Shown here: positions 42,180-50,264 of the stretch, in pieces
Position numbering within the stretch: the first letter of the stretch is position 1
Layout: each line of letters begins with the position of its first letter
Assembly (NCBI GenBank): GCA_964585685.1
Contig: CAZPEP010000026.1
Location: 152,334-216,333, forward strand
Length of the DNA: 64,000 bases
Direction of reading: 5' to 3'
From: JALHVH01 sp964585685
Lineage (GTDB): Bacteria; Acidobacteriota; Aminicenantia; Aminicenantales; Saccharicenantaceae
Made by a program: the position numbers and the translations under genes
The notes under the pieces: model-generated
What the model was told of the DNA's origin: nothing
Database searches by the model: none
What the model saw: only the letters and a program-made list of their open reading frames with translations

Positions 42180-43460
42180 ATGAAAACCCCAGCCCCTAAA
42201 CTGCGCCTCTCCGTGGCCGAGCGGATCATCGGCCTCAGCCGCCGGATGAGCTGGCAACAGACGTTCGCCGCCCTCCGCTACCGGAACTTCAAGCTCTGGT
42301 TCTGGGGACAGATGACCTCGCTCTTCGGCTCCTGGATGCAAGTCACCGCCCAGGGGTTTCTCCTCTACCAACTTACGAAGTCCCCGGTCTATCTCGGCCT
42401 CCTCGGCTTCGCCTTCGGCGTCCCGACCTGGCTCTTCATGCTCTACGCCGGGGTCGTCGCCGACCGTGTTCCGCGGCGCCGCCTGCTCATCTTCACTCAG
42501 ACCTGCATGATGGTCCTGGCCTTCCTCCTCGCCGGGCTGACCTTCCTCAACGCCATCCGGCCGTGGCACATCCTCCTCCTGTCCTTTGGGATGGGGATCG
42601 CCAACGCATTCGACGCCCCGGCCCGCCAAGCCTTCGTCCTGGAGATGGTCGAGCCCGCGGACCTAACCAATGCCATCGCCCTAAACGGCGCTATGTTCAA
42701 CACGGCGACGGCAGTCGGCCCGGCCGTCGCCGGCGTGACCTACGCCCTGTTCGGGCCCGCATGGTGCTTCGTCATCAACGGCCTGTCCTTTATCGCCGTG
42801 ATCTCCGCCCTGGCCACGATGCGCCTCAAGCCGTTCGTCGCCAGGGACCGCGTCGCGTCCGTCGCGAAGGACCTCCGCGAAGGGGTCCGCTTCGTGCTCT
42901 CGCACGGGATGATCCGCGCCCTCATCGCAACGATCGGCATCGTCAGCGGTTTCGGCCTGGCCTTCGCGACACTCGTCCCGGCCTGGGCCGTCAAGGTTCT
43001 CAGCGGAGACGCCACAACCAACGGCCTCCTCCAGTCGGCCCGGGGCGCCGGCGCCCTCCTCGGAGCCCTCCTCATCGCGTCGCTCGGACGCTTCTCATTC
43101 CGGGGCCGGCTTCTCTCTTTGGGGACATTCGCCTTTCCGGCGCTGCTCCTCGTTTTCTCGTTTATCCGATGGCTTCCCATGTCCCTCCTCGTCCTTTTCG
43201 GCGTCGGCATCGCCCAGATCCTCATCTTCAACCTCTGCAATTCCCTAGTCCAGTCTCAGGTCCCCGACGATCTTCGCGGCCGAGTTATGGGCATTTATAG
43301 TCTGGTCTTTTTCGGGCTCATGCCGGCCGGCGCCCTGTGGATCGGGACGGTGGCCGAAAAAGTCAGCGAGCCCGCCGCCGTCCTCGTCGGCGCCTCGGTC
43401 ACCCTCGCCTACGCGGTCCTGGTCAGGCTCTTCGTCCCCGGACTGCGCCGGCTCAAATAA
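42180..43460 (+). CDS. MFS transporter, EntS/MFS_3 type
   Basis: A 426-residue, 12-helix exporter. The N-terminal half has FAALRYRNFKLWFWGQMTSLFGSWMQ followed by DRVPRRRLLI (the loop 2-3 MFS motif) near residue 95 and MGIANAFDAPARQAFVLEMV near 140, typical of the EntS-like branch that exports siderophores and drugs. The second half ends with a QSQVPDDLRGRVMGIYSLVFFG block near 358, also diagnostic. Substrate unknown; monocistronic, with a short leader. Confidence 0.87.
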   Translation: MKTPAPKLRLSVAERIIGLSRRMSWQQTFAALRYRNFKLWFWGQMTSLFGSWMQVTAQGFLLYQLTKSPVYLGLLGFAFGVPTWLFMLYAGVVADRVPRRRLLIFTQTCMMVLAFLLAGLTFLNAIRPWHILLLSFGMGIANAFDAPARQAFVLEMVEPADLTNAIALNGAMFNTATAVGPAVAGVTYALFGPAWCFVINGLSFIAVISALATMRLKPFVARDRVASVAKDLREGVRFVLSHGMIRALIATIGIVSGFGLAFATLVPAWAVKVLSGDATTNGLLQSARGAGALLGALLIASLGRFSFRGRLLSLGTFAFPALLLVFSFIRWLPMSLLVLFGVGIAQILIFNLCNSLVQSQVPDDLRGRVMGIYSLVFFGLMPAGALWIGTVAEKVSEPAAVLVGASVTLAYAVLVRLFVPGLRRLK

Positions 43461-43578
43461 GGGCGAGACAAGCAAACGCGCTTCCGGGTCCCCGTCGCGC
43501 GGCTTATGCATGAAAACGATTGCCAATCCTCGGTTCAAGCCTTACACTGATGGGCGATCCGAGGGTCAGGAGGAGTCA

Positions 43579-44595
43579 ATGACGAAGAGGAAATGGCAAT
43601 TCGTTCCCGCGATGTTCTTGGCCATGCTGGGAACGCAGGCTTTCGTTCTTTTCGGGGTCGAAGGACCATCCGGTCTGGAGCGCGCCCGATACCTCGTCGA
43701 AACGATTGTCAAGTCCTCCGTGGGAACGGTCGGCGTGTCGGTCAAGCACATAGAGTCCGGCGAGGGGTTCTCGGTCAATGGCGACGTCTCCTTCCCTCTG
43801 GCCAGCGTGGTCAAGCTCCCCATCTTGACCGAGGTCATGGCCGAGATCAAGGACGGCCGGTTCGGCCTTTCCGACGAATGGAGCCTCAAGCCCTCCGACC
43901 AGTTCTACGAAGGGAGTCTGCTCTCCGACCTCAAGTCCCCGGGCATCAGGATCTCGGTGGAGAATCTCATCAATATGATGATGTGGTTGAGCGACAACAC
44001 AGCCACCGACCTCCTCCTGATGAAGGTCGGTATCGAGGCCGTGAACGCTCGTATCCGGTCCTTCGGAATCGAGGGAATCCTGGTCGGCCGGACTATCCGC
44101 GAGCTGCTCCTCGATTATTATGTCGGGGACTCACGGAACTTTCTGTCGATGTCGAAGGACGAGTTCGCCCGCCTCTATGAGCGGAAGGCGGCCGAGGACC
44201 CCGGCACGCTCGCCAAAGCCAGGGCCCATTTCGGCCGGAATCCGGCGGACCACGCCACGCCTCAGGCCATCAATACCCTTCTCGAAAAGATCTTCCGGAA
44301 AGAGGTCCTCGACCCGGAGTCCTGCGACCACATCCTCAAGGTCATGGCCGGATGTCGGACGGGCACAAAGCGCATCCGCGGGCTTCTCCCCCCGGACACG
44401 GTCGTCGCGCATAAGACAGGGACCATCGGGGGGACCATCAACGATTGTGGGATCATCGAACTGCCCGGCGGCGAGGGTCACGTGGCCCTCAGCGTCCTCA
44501 GCAAAGACGCCGACCCTGATCACACGGAAGATGCCATCGCCCTGCTCGCCAAAACGGTCTATGATTATTTCCTCTTCGCGGACCGGGGCAAATAG
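43579..44595 (+). CDS. Class A beta-lactamase-like serine hydrolase
   Basis: A 338-residue exported protein with signal peptide (1-25). The active-site motifs of class A enzymes are visible: S-V-V-K (about 75-78 in SFPLASVVKLP), SDN in WLSDNTATDLL near 137, and KTG in VVAHKTGTIGGTINDCG near 278. An Ala-Glu-Asp segment around 201 lies in the omega-loop region, but I do not see the canonical ExxLN. It could be a true beta-lactamase or a peptidoglycan or ester hydrolase. The ATG at 43579 has AGGAGG upstream; a frame from 43510 is rejected. Its stop is 3 bases from that of the convergent ychF. Confidence 0.8.
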   Translation: MTKRKWQFVPAMFLAMLGTQAFVLFGVEGPSGLERARYLVETIVKSSVGTVGVSVKHIESGEGFSVNGDVSFPLASVVKLPILTEVMAEIKDGRFGLSDEWSLKPSDQFYEGSLLSDLKSPGIRISVENLINMMMWLSDNTATDLLLMKVGIEAVNARIRSFGIEGILVGRTIRELLLDYYVGDSRNFLSMSKDEFARLYERKAAEDPGTLAKARAHFGRNPADHATPQAINTLLEKIFRKEVLDPESCDHILKVMAGCRTGTKRIRGLLPPDTVVAHKTGTIGGTINDCGIIELPGGEGHVALSVLSKDADPDHTEDAIALLAKTVYDYFLFADRGK

Positions 44596-44598
44596 GGT

Positions 44599-45693
44599 TC
44601 AGACGGCAAAGCGGAAGTTGACGATGTCCCCGTCCGACACGGGGTAATCCTTCCCTTCGAGGCGGACCGCCCCTTCCGACTTGCATTTGACGAGCGACTC
44701 GCGGGCGATGAAATCGTCGTAGCTCACGACCTCGGCCCGGATGAACCCGCGCTCGATGTCGGAGTGGATGGCTCCTGCAGCCTTGGCGGCGCGGGTCGCG
44801 TCCGGGACGGTCCAGGCCTTGACCTCGTCCTCGCCGACGGTGAAGAACGATATGAGGCCCATAAGCCGGTAGGAGGTCGCGATCAGCCTGGCCCTAGCCG
44901 AGTGGGAGAGTCCGAAGTCCTTCAGAAACTGGCTCGCCTCCTCGCCGGAGAGCTGTTGGATCTCGCGCTCGATCCGGGCCGAAAGGCAAAGGACCTCGGT
45001 CCCGGCACCCTCTGCACGTTCGGTGAAAAGGCCGCGGACCTCAGCCTCGAGGGAGATTGCGCCCTCGTCGATGTTGACGACGACGATAAGCGGTTTCTGG
45101 GTCAGGAAGCGGAAGCCCCGCACGAGGAGCTCGTCCTCCCGCTCGAAGGCGAATTCCCGCAGGGGTCTTTCCTCTTCAAGGAAGCCCTTGCAACGCTCGA
45201 GGATCCTGAGTTCACGAAGGTCGCGCTCGTTCTTCGGGGATTTCGCCTGTTTGGCAAGCCGCTCCATCCTGCTCTCGATGATGGCGAGGTCGCTGAGGAT
45301 GAATTCCATCTCGACGGCCTCGAGGTCACGGACGGGGTCGACGGACTTGAGGGAGTGCGGGACCCGCTCGTCCGTGAACGCCCGGACGACGACGAGCAGG
45401 GCGTCGGCCGCTCGGGCCGTCCCCAGGAACTTGTTGCTGAAGCCCTGGCGGCCTTCCTCGGAGACCTGAAGACCATCAAAATCGAGGTACTCGATCGCGG
45501 CCGGTGTCGTTTTTTTGGGGCTAAAGAGCGAGGACAGCCGCTCGAGCCGGTCGTCAGGGACCCTGACCACAGCCCGCCGCTCCTGCCCGGTCCCGATGGG
45601 AAAAGCGGCGCCGGGGCCTCCTTCGGCCCCGGTCAGGGCTTCGAAGAGCTCCGTCTTCCCCGAGAGGGGCAAACCGACTATGCCTATCTTCAT
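44599..45693 (-). CDS. ychF: Redox-regulated ATPase YchF (OLA1 family)
   Basis: A 364-residue P-loop protein of the Obg-like family. The P-loop is GLPLSGKTELFEALTG near residue 7 (usually GLPNVGKST), followed by RVPDDRLERLS, the YLDFDGL switch, a helical insertion (130-190), VVNIDEG in the position of NKxE, and the C-terminal TGS-like block SFFTVGEDEVKAWTV with AAGAIHSDIERGFIRAEVVSYDDF. YchF binds ribosomes and is a stress-regulated ATPase. The atypical P-loop (Leu-Ser for Asn-Val, Thr for Ser) marks it as a divergent branch. Confidence 0.9.
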   Translation of the reverse strand: MKIGIVGLPLSGKTELFEALTGAEGGPGAAFPIGTGQERRAVVRVPDDRLERLSSLFSPKKTTPAAIEYLDFDGLQVSEEGRQGFSNKFLGTARAADALLVVVRAFTDERVPHSLKSVDPVRDLEAVEMEFILSDLAIIESRMERLAKQAKSPKNERDLRELRILERCKGFLEEERPLREFAFEREDELLVRGFRFLTQKPLIVVVNIDEGAISLEAEVRGLFTERAEGAGTEVLCLSARIEREIQQLSGEEASQFLKDFGLSHSARARLIATSYRLMGLISFFTVGEDEVKAWTVPDATRAAKAAGAIHSDIERGFIRAEVVSYDDFIARESLVKCKSEGAVRLEGKDYPVSDGDIVNFRFAV

Positions 45694-45780
45694 TTGAATC
45701 ACCCGGTGTTGAGAACGTTCCGAGCGGGTCGGAGACCCGTCAAGACAAAGAAGGTACTATAGGCGCGAAGCCGGAAAAAG

Positions 45781-46857
45781 TCAATCGAGGGTCGTCAGCG
45801 CATAGGCTGCGGAGCCGAGGCCGATTCTCTCGCCATGACGGAACTGAACCGCCCAATCGAGGTCGTAGCCCTTCCTAAAGACGTCTTCCCCTGCCCTGGC
45901 AAGGATGAGGTCGGCCGCAGCCTTGTCCGCGGCCAGAGGGTCGGCGGATGCGACGATCCCGATGTCCGCGACGATGGGCGGTTGGCTCTTCGCCAGGCAG
46001 TCGCAATCCTTGGTCACGTGAATGAGCACATTGACGAACCCGACCTTGCCCTTGAAACGGCTCTGGACGGTCAGGGCGTATTCGGCGAGCTTCTCCTGGA
46101 TGCGCGGGGAATCCTCGTCCCACCGCCACTTGATCGCGCCCGGCTTGCAGACGACGAGGCACTCGCCGCAGCCGACGCACTTCGCCCCGTCGATGACGAC
46201 GTGGCCCTCGGCTTGGACGATGGCGGTCCCCGGGCAATGGTCGAGGCAGATCCCGCAGTTGCGGCAGACCTTCGCGGAAACCCGCGGATGGACAACGGAG
46301 TGCTGGTCGAGCTTCCCTGCCCGCGAGGCGCAGCCCATGCCCATATTCTTGATGGACGCGCCGATCCCCGTCTGGACGTGGCCCGTAACATGGGTCAGGC
46401 AGAGAAGGGCGTCCGCGTCGAGGATGGCCCCGGCGATCTTCGCCGTCCTGACGCGGGAGCGTCCGACCGCGATGTCCCGGTCGTCGCGGCCGATGAGCCC
46501 GTCGGCGATGATGACGGGGACCTCGACGATGTCGGGTGTGAACCCGTGGCTCCAGGCCAACTGGATGTGGTCGACGGAATTCGAGCGCCTCCCGACGTAG
46601 AGGGTGTTCGAGTCCGTGAGAAACGCCCGCAACGTCCGTTTCCGGACCTCGGCGATGACCCCCTTGAGCCATTGGGGCTTGATGTATCCCGTGCTGTATT
46701 TCTCGCCGAAGTGGATCTTCATGGCCACGAAATCGTCCTCGGCGATCCTATCGTTGAAACCGATGGAGAGATAGGCCTTCCGGATCTTGGCCGACAGCGA
46801 CTCCGCGGCCTCCTTCCCGTCGGCGGGGACGAAAAATACCCGGCTCCTTCCTTTCAT
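45781..46857 (-). CDS. DUF362 protein with two 4Fe-4S clusters
   Basis: A 358-residue protein combining a DUF362 domain (about 1-190 and 260-350, with KIHFGEKYSTGYIKP near 48 and LTHVTGHVQTGIGASIKNMGMG near 155) and an inserted bacterial ferredoxin module with CRNCGICLDHCPG near 198 and CVGCGECLVVCKPG near 227. Eight cysteines fit two [4Fe-4S] clusters. DUF362 proteins are linked to anaerobic redox chemistry; the reaction is not established. Its ATG overlaps the stop of the class V aminotransferase gene by 4 bases (ATGA). Confidence 0.85.
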   Translation of the reverse strand: MKGRSRVFFVPADGKEAAESLSAKIRKAYLSIGFNDRIAEDDFVAMKIHFGEKYSTGYIKPQWLKGVIAEVRKRTLRAFLTDSNTLYVGRRSNSVDHIQLAWSHGFTPDIVEVPVIIADGLIGRDDRDIAVGRSRVRTAKIAGAILDADALLCLTHVTGHVQTGIGASIKNMGMGCASRAGKLDQHSVVHPRVSAKVCRNCGICLDHCPGTAIVQAEGHVVIDGAKCVGCGECLVVCKPGAIKWRWDEDSPRIQEKLAEYALTVQSRFKGKVGFVNVLIHVTKDCDCLAKSQPPIVADIGIVASADPLAADKAAADLILARAGEDVFRKGYDLDWAVQFRHGERIGLGSAAYALTTLD

Positions 46858-48020
46858 GTTCGTGTCCCCTTCGTTCCGGCGTCAAGGACGGCGGCGGCGG
46901 CCCGGACGCCCGCTCCCCAGTCGAGGGGTCTTCCCAGGGATCCCAGGGCCCCTTCCGTCGCATCGAGCGCGAATAGGACGTCTTCTCTGGTCAGGTTCCC
47001 CATATGGCCCATACGGAAGACCTTCCCGGCGGTTTGGGCCAGCCCGCCGGCCACGATGACTCCCCGCTCATCAAGGGCCGCCCGAAAGGCCTTGTCGTCG
47101 ACGCCCTCCGGATATGCGACTACCGAAAGGGTCGAGGCCATGAACGGCGGGGCGGTGTAGAAGGTGAATCCGAGTGCTCCAAGGCCGGCCCGTACGGCCC
47201 TGGCCTGAAGCTCGTGCCGGCCAAACCTCGCGTCGAGCCCCTCTTCGAGGATGATGCGCGTCCCTTCGCAGAAAGCGCGGATCTCGTTGACGCCGGGCGT
47301 CGAAAAATACTTTGCCGGGTCCCGCATGACGGGAAGCCAGCGCAGGACGTCCGAATAATAGGCGGGAATCGAGGCCATAGCCCTGCGCTTGGCCATAGCC
47401 CGTTCCGAAAAGACGCAGAGGGCCAGCCCCGGGGGCGCACCGATGCACTTTTGGGCGGCCGTTAGGACGACGTCGATCGTCCAATCGTCCATCCGCTCAG
47501 CGATGCCGCCGGTCGCGCAAACTCCGTCGACGATGAAGAGCACGCCGCGGGCCTTCGCGACGCGGGCGTATTCCTCGACGGGGGCGCCGGCACCCGTGGA
47601 CGTATCCACGTGGGTGCAGACGACTGTGTCGTACAGGTCCTCAGAGAGCCGTTCTTCGAGCTCGCCTGGGAGGACCGCCCTCCCCCACTCGGATCCTTCG
47701 ACGTCGTGGGGCAGTCCGAATGCCAGAAAGATCTCGGCCATCCGGGCGCCGAAATATCCCTGGGAGAGGATGAGCGCCCGGCCGTCCGGAGAAATCGTGT
47801 TCAGGACCGCCATCTCCATGGAGAGGGTGCCCGCGCCGGCAACAATGAAGGCCTCGCCCTTTTCACAGAAAACGATCCGCTTGAGGTTCTCGCATGCCTC
47901 CCTTAGGTCCGCCTGCATCTCGGGGCTCGTGTGGGCGACGGTCGGCGCGGCGAGCGCGTCGAGGATGCGGGGGTGGACGGGGCTCGGGCCCGGGATGAGT
48001 AGGAGTTTCTCTTTCGTCAT
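46854..48020 (-). CDS. Class V aminotransferase (serine/alanine-glyoxylate type)
   Basis: A 388-residue PLP enzyme of fold type I, class V. It opens with LLLIPGPSPVHPRILDALAAPTVAHTSPE, the classical start for alanine-glyoxylate and serine-pyruvate aminotransferases, has VVCTHVDTSTGA near 145, the PLP-contacting Asp in IVDGVCATGG near 172, and Schiff-base Lys in LTAAQKCIGAPPG near 196. It probably moves amino groups between Ser or Ala and glyoxylate or pyruvate. ATG at 48020 (GAGGAA 8 bases upstream) is preferred to GTG at 48026. Coupled to the DUF362 gene. Confidence 0.88.
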   Translation of the reverse strand: MTKEKLLLIPGPSPVHPRILDALAAPTVAHTSPEMQADLREACENLKRIVFCEKGEAFIVAGAGTLSMEMAVLNTISPDGRALILSQGYFGARMAEIFLAFGLPHDVEGSEWGRAVLPGELEERLSEDLYDTVVCTHVDTSTGAGAPVEEYARVAKARGVLFIVDGVCATGGIAERMDDWTIDVVLTAAQKCIGAPPGLALCVFSERAMAKRRAMASIPAYYSDVLRWLPVMRDPAKYFSTPGVNEIRAFCEGTRIILEEGLDARFGRHELQARAVRAGLGALGFTFYTAPPFMASTLSVVAYPEGVDDKAFRAALDERGVIVAGGLAQTAGKVFRMGHMGNLTREDVLFALDATEGALGSLGRPLDWGAGVRAAAAVLDAGTKGTRT

Positions 48021-48135
48021 GTTCACGTTCCTCGGTCGGGAATCCCATTCATTCTTGCCGATTGCCGCGATTTTATCAAGGGCGGCCGCCTCGTTCTAGG
48101 ATCGTCTTCCATATGTGACCCGTTCGCCGACGCTA

Positions 48136-48241
48136 CCCCGCCATGAAAGGCGGGGACGCGAAGCGCGAAGCGAGGCTCAGGGTTAACCCCGAACAAGCCC
48201 GGGCCCTAGCCTTGCCAGGACCGGGAAGTCGAGGGGTTGAC
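48136..48241. repeat. Structured intergenic repeat, copy 1
   Basis: A 68-base core (48174-48241) is nearly identical to 56964-57031: it starts GGCTCAGGGTT, runs through CCCCGAACAAGCCC and CTTGCCAGGACCGGGAAGTC, and ends GAGGGGTTGAC. CCCGG and CCGGG within it can pair. Just upstream, CCCCGCC and GGCGGGG (48136-48155) make a perfect 7-bp hairpin, followed by a GCGAAGCG motif that copy 2 shares. The repeat ends on the last codon of the neighbouring gene. Confidence 0.7.
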
Positions 48242-49314
48242 TATCGGCCTTCCCTAATCCTCCCTAGTTCGTACAGGGGCTCTCCCTTGACGGCCGGCGG
48301 CGTCCCGATGATAAAGAGAACGATGCCGCTGAACGGCGCCTTCATCTCCGACTTGACGGTCCCCAGATCGTCGGTGACGTAGCCGACCATCTGGCCCTTG
48401 ACCACGTAACGTCCTGTTTCGACGCACGGGTAGAACAGGCCGTCCTGGGGAGACTCGACGACCTCGTACCTGTCTATCCAGACCGGGACCGGAGGGGGCT
48501 CGGGGGTGCCGGGGATCATCCCGAGGTGCCTGAGAACTTTCAGGACGCCTCCGACGTTTATGAGGACGGACGCCTCATCCGTGCCGCCCAGAGTCCCGGC
48601 TTCGGTCGTGATGGCGGCCCTTCCCCGGAGGATGGCCGTGTTCCCGAAGTACTTGGAATCCGCCGGGTCCTGCGTCCGTATATCGTCTATGATGATGACG
48701 GGAATGCCGAAAGCGAGGGCCAGGCCCCGGGAGACTTCGTTGAGCGCCTTGTCGGGGCCGATCATCCAATACGTGTACGGGATAAGCGCCTCGTTCCCGT
48801 CCCCGCAATGCATATCGACGACGACGTCGCACGCCTCTATGACCTCCTTCGTGAGGACATACGCGATACGCTGGCTGAGGGTGCCCTTCGTGTCCCCAGG
48901 AAAGACCCTGTTGAGGTTCTTCCCGTCGACGGGGCTGTAGTAGATCGTCCTTTTCCGAAAGCTGGGGGGATTAGCGATGTGCACGAGGACGATCGTCCCC
49001 TTGAGCGTCGAGGGGTCGACTATTCCCTTCAACCGGTAGAGGGCGAGGATGGGCGGGTATTCATAGCCATGGACGCCCGCGACGAAAGCCACGACCTTGC
49101 CCTTAGACGCCCCGTTGATCACCGTCACGGGGATTCTGGCCCCCTGTCCTTCGGTATCCAGGACGTCGAGATATCCTGAAACGACCTCTCCGGGCCGGGC
49201 CGTCAATCCTCCCAATATGAACGGGGCCGGATCTTCCCTCTCGGCCGCGAACCCCCGGGCTCCGGCGACGAGGAGCAGGATGAGGCCTACCCGAACCCTA
49301 GAGTTTACGGACAT
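48241..49314 (-). CDS. Second exported aspartoacylase-family metallohydrolase with biotinyl-like tail
   Basis: A 357-residue zinc hydrolase of the AstE/aspartoacylase family. Signal peptide 1-24; zinc motif H82/E85 in GVHGYEYP, substrate-binding NLNRVFPG (133-140), third ligand His169 in VDMHCGD, catalytic Glu238 in TTEAG. After residue 280 a beta-rich segment (GRYVVKGQMVGYV, EMKAPFSGIVLFI) looks like the biotinyl/lipoyl-like barrel that follows the catalytic domain in this family. Only distantly similar to the 1861-3024 protein, and without a transporter beside it. It may deacylate N-acyl amino acids outside the cytoplasm. Confidence 0.8.
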   Translation of the reverse strand: MSVNSRVRVGLILLLVAGARGFAAEREDPAPFILGGLTARPGEVVSGYLDVLDTEGQGARIPVTVINGASKGKVVAFVAGVHGYEYPPILALYRLKGIVDPSTLKGTIVLVHIANPPSFRKRTIYYSPVDGKNLNRVFPGDTKGTLSQRIAYVLTKEVIEACDVVVDMHCGDGNEALIPYTYWMIGPDKALNEVSRGLALAFGIPVIIIDDIRTQDPADSKYFGNTAILRGRAAITTEAGTLGGTDEASVLINVGGVLKVLRHLGMIPGTPEPPPVPVWIDRYEVVESPQDGLFYPCVETGRYVVKGQMVGYVTDDLGTVKSEMKAPFSGIVLFIIGTPPAVKGEPLYELGRIREGR

Positions 49315-49395
49315 GGAATCGCCCTCCTTTTATAAGGTGTACGCAGGCCATTTTATCTCACACGGCTTGCTCGGTCCACCCGGACACGGTTTGTC

Positions 49396-49424
49396 TTGCA
49401 TCGCCTTTTTCGATTTGTTATAAT
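49396..49424 (+). promoter_or_regulatory. Promoter of the 49460 gene
   Basis: TTGCAT (49396-49401), 17 bases, TATAAT (49419-49424); start point near 49431 and a Shine-Dalgarno GGGAGG follow before the ATG at 49460. Confidence 0.65.
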
Positions 49425-49459
49425 TACGCCGGTATCACAATCGTCAGGGAGGTTTGCCA

Positions 49460-49684
49460 ATGGGTAAGTTTATCGCCGTCCTCGGCGGGCTCGTTGCCAT
49501 GGCCGCCGGCATCGTCCTCGTCAGCGTTGTCTGGTGGCGTGAATTCTATCAGCTTGTGTTCGGCTTCATCCCCCCCATCCTGTTCTTCGGCGGGCTGATC
49601 GCGCTCATCGCCGGAATCTCCAGCATCAAGGACGCCCAGAGGACCCGGAAGCTCGAGGAAGAGACGTCCGAAAAGAAGGCCTGA
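49460..49684 (+). CDS. Small two-helix membrane protein
   Basis: A 74-residue protein with hydrophobic segments at about 4-24 and 34-56 joined by a short aromatic loop (WWREFYQ), and a charged C-terminal tail (KDAQRTRKLEEE). Probably an inner-membrane hairpin with both ends in the cytoplasm. It has a good promoter and ribosome binding site. The family is not recognised; function unknown. Bases 49685-49780 downstream hold nothing evident apart from the next promoter. Confidence 0.65.
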   Translation: MGKFIAVLGGLVAMAAGIVLVSVVWWREFYQLVFGFIPPILFFGGLIALIAGISSIKDAQRTRKLEEETSEKKA

Positions 49685-49780
49685 GAAAAGACGGCCCCCG
49701 CCCGGGACCGCCCCCGACTCTGTACCTTCTCCCCTCGAGAAGAGGGGTTGCGTTTGTCTCCCTTCCGGGAAACGCACCGC

Positions 49781-49810
49781 TTGCCTGCTTGTAAAAGCCT
49801 GTGATATTAT
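49781..49810 (+). promoter_or_regulatory. Leaderless-type promoter of the 49818 gene and kinase operon
   Basis: TTGCCT (49781-49786), 18 bases, TATTAT (49805-49810), then a T-run. The GTG at 49818 begins 7 bases after the -10 box, at the predicted start point, with no room for a Shine-Dalgarno. Confidence 0.55.
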
Positions 49811-49817
49811 TTTTTTG

Positions 49818-50264
49818 GTGTATTCCTTCAGCGCGCTTCTGATCTCGTCTCTGCTGGCCTTCGTTCCGTTCGTGACCCGCGATATCGGGCAGGCCTGCGT
49901 TGCGAACAGCGCCGCGGCCCTCGCCAGGCTTCTTTCCCCTACGGCCGGGCTCCACGCCTCCCTCCCCGACCCCATTTCCTTTTCCGACCGTCTGTCACAT
50001 GAACAAGCGTACTTCCTGTTCGAGCGAATCTTTGCCGTCCACAGGACATTCGAGTTCGTCCCCGAGCGGGAACTCACGCTCGTCCCAGGGAAGCCCGGGT
50101 TCATCTTCAAAGCCCGCTGGTCCTTCAGGGATACACGGAACGGCAATCCTTATCTCTTCAGGATCTTTTTCTATATCATGCCGCGCCCGGGCGCCCCGGC
50201 TGCCGGCGGCCTTTCGCCCCTGACCGGATGGGAGATCGTTGAGATCAAGGCGGAACGCCTGTGA
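49818..50264 (+). CDS. Exported small protein, possibly DUF4783/NTF2-like
   Basis: A 148-residue protein with an N-terminal hydrophobic segment (residues 2-18) acting as signal or anchor. The mature domain, with a FSDRLSHEQAYFLFERIFAVH helix, a Lys/Pro turn and alternating strands (KARWSFRD, YLFRIFFYIM, WEIVEIKAE), looks like a small NTF2-like or DUF4783-like fold; this is a weak match by eye. The GTG at 49818 (or TTG at 49815) is at the predicted transcription start. Its stop overlaps the GTG of the giant kinase gene by 4 bases (GTGA), so the two are coupled and might work together. Confidence 0.6.
   Translation: MYSFSALLISSLLAFVPFVTRDIGQACVANSAAALARLLSPTAGLHASLPDPISFSDRLSHEQAYFLFERIFAVHRTFEFVPERELTLVPGKPGFIFKARWSFRDTRNGNPYLFRIFFYIMPRPGAPAAGGLSPLTGWEIVEIKAERL

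Noticed and set aside
43579..44595. Antibiotic-resistance beta-lactamase
   Set aside because: SxxK, SDN and KTG motifs are present but the omega-loop ExxLN glutamate is not recognisable, and no resistance-mobilising context exists; kept as a beta-lactamase-like serine hydrolase.
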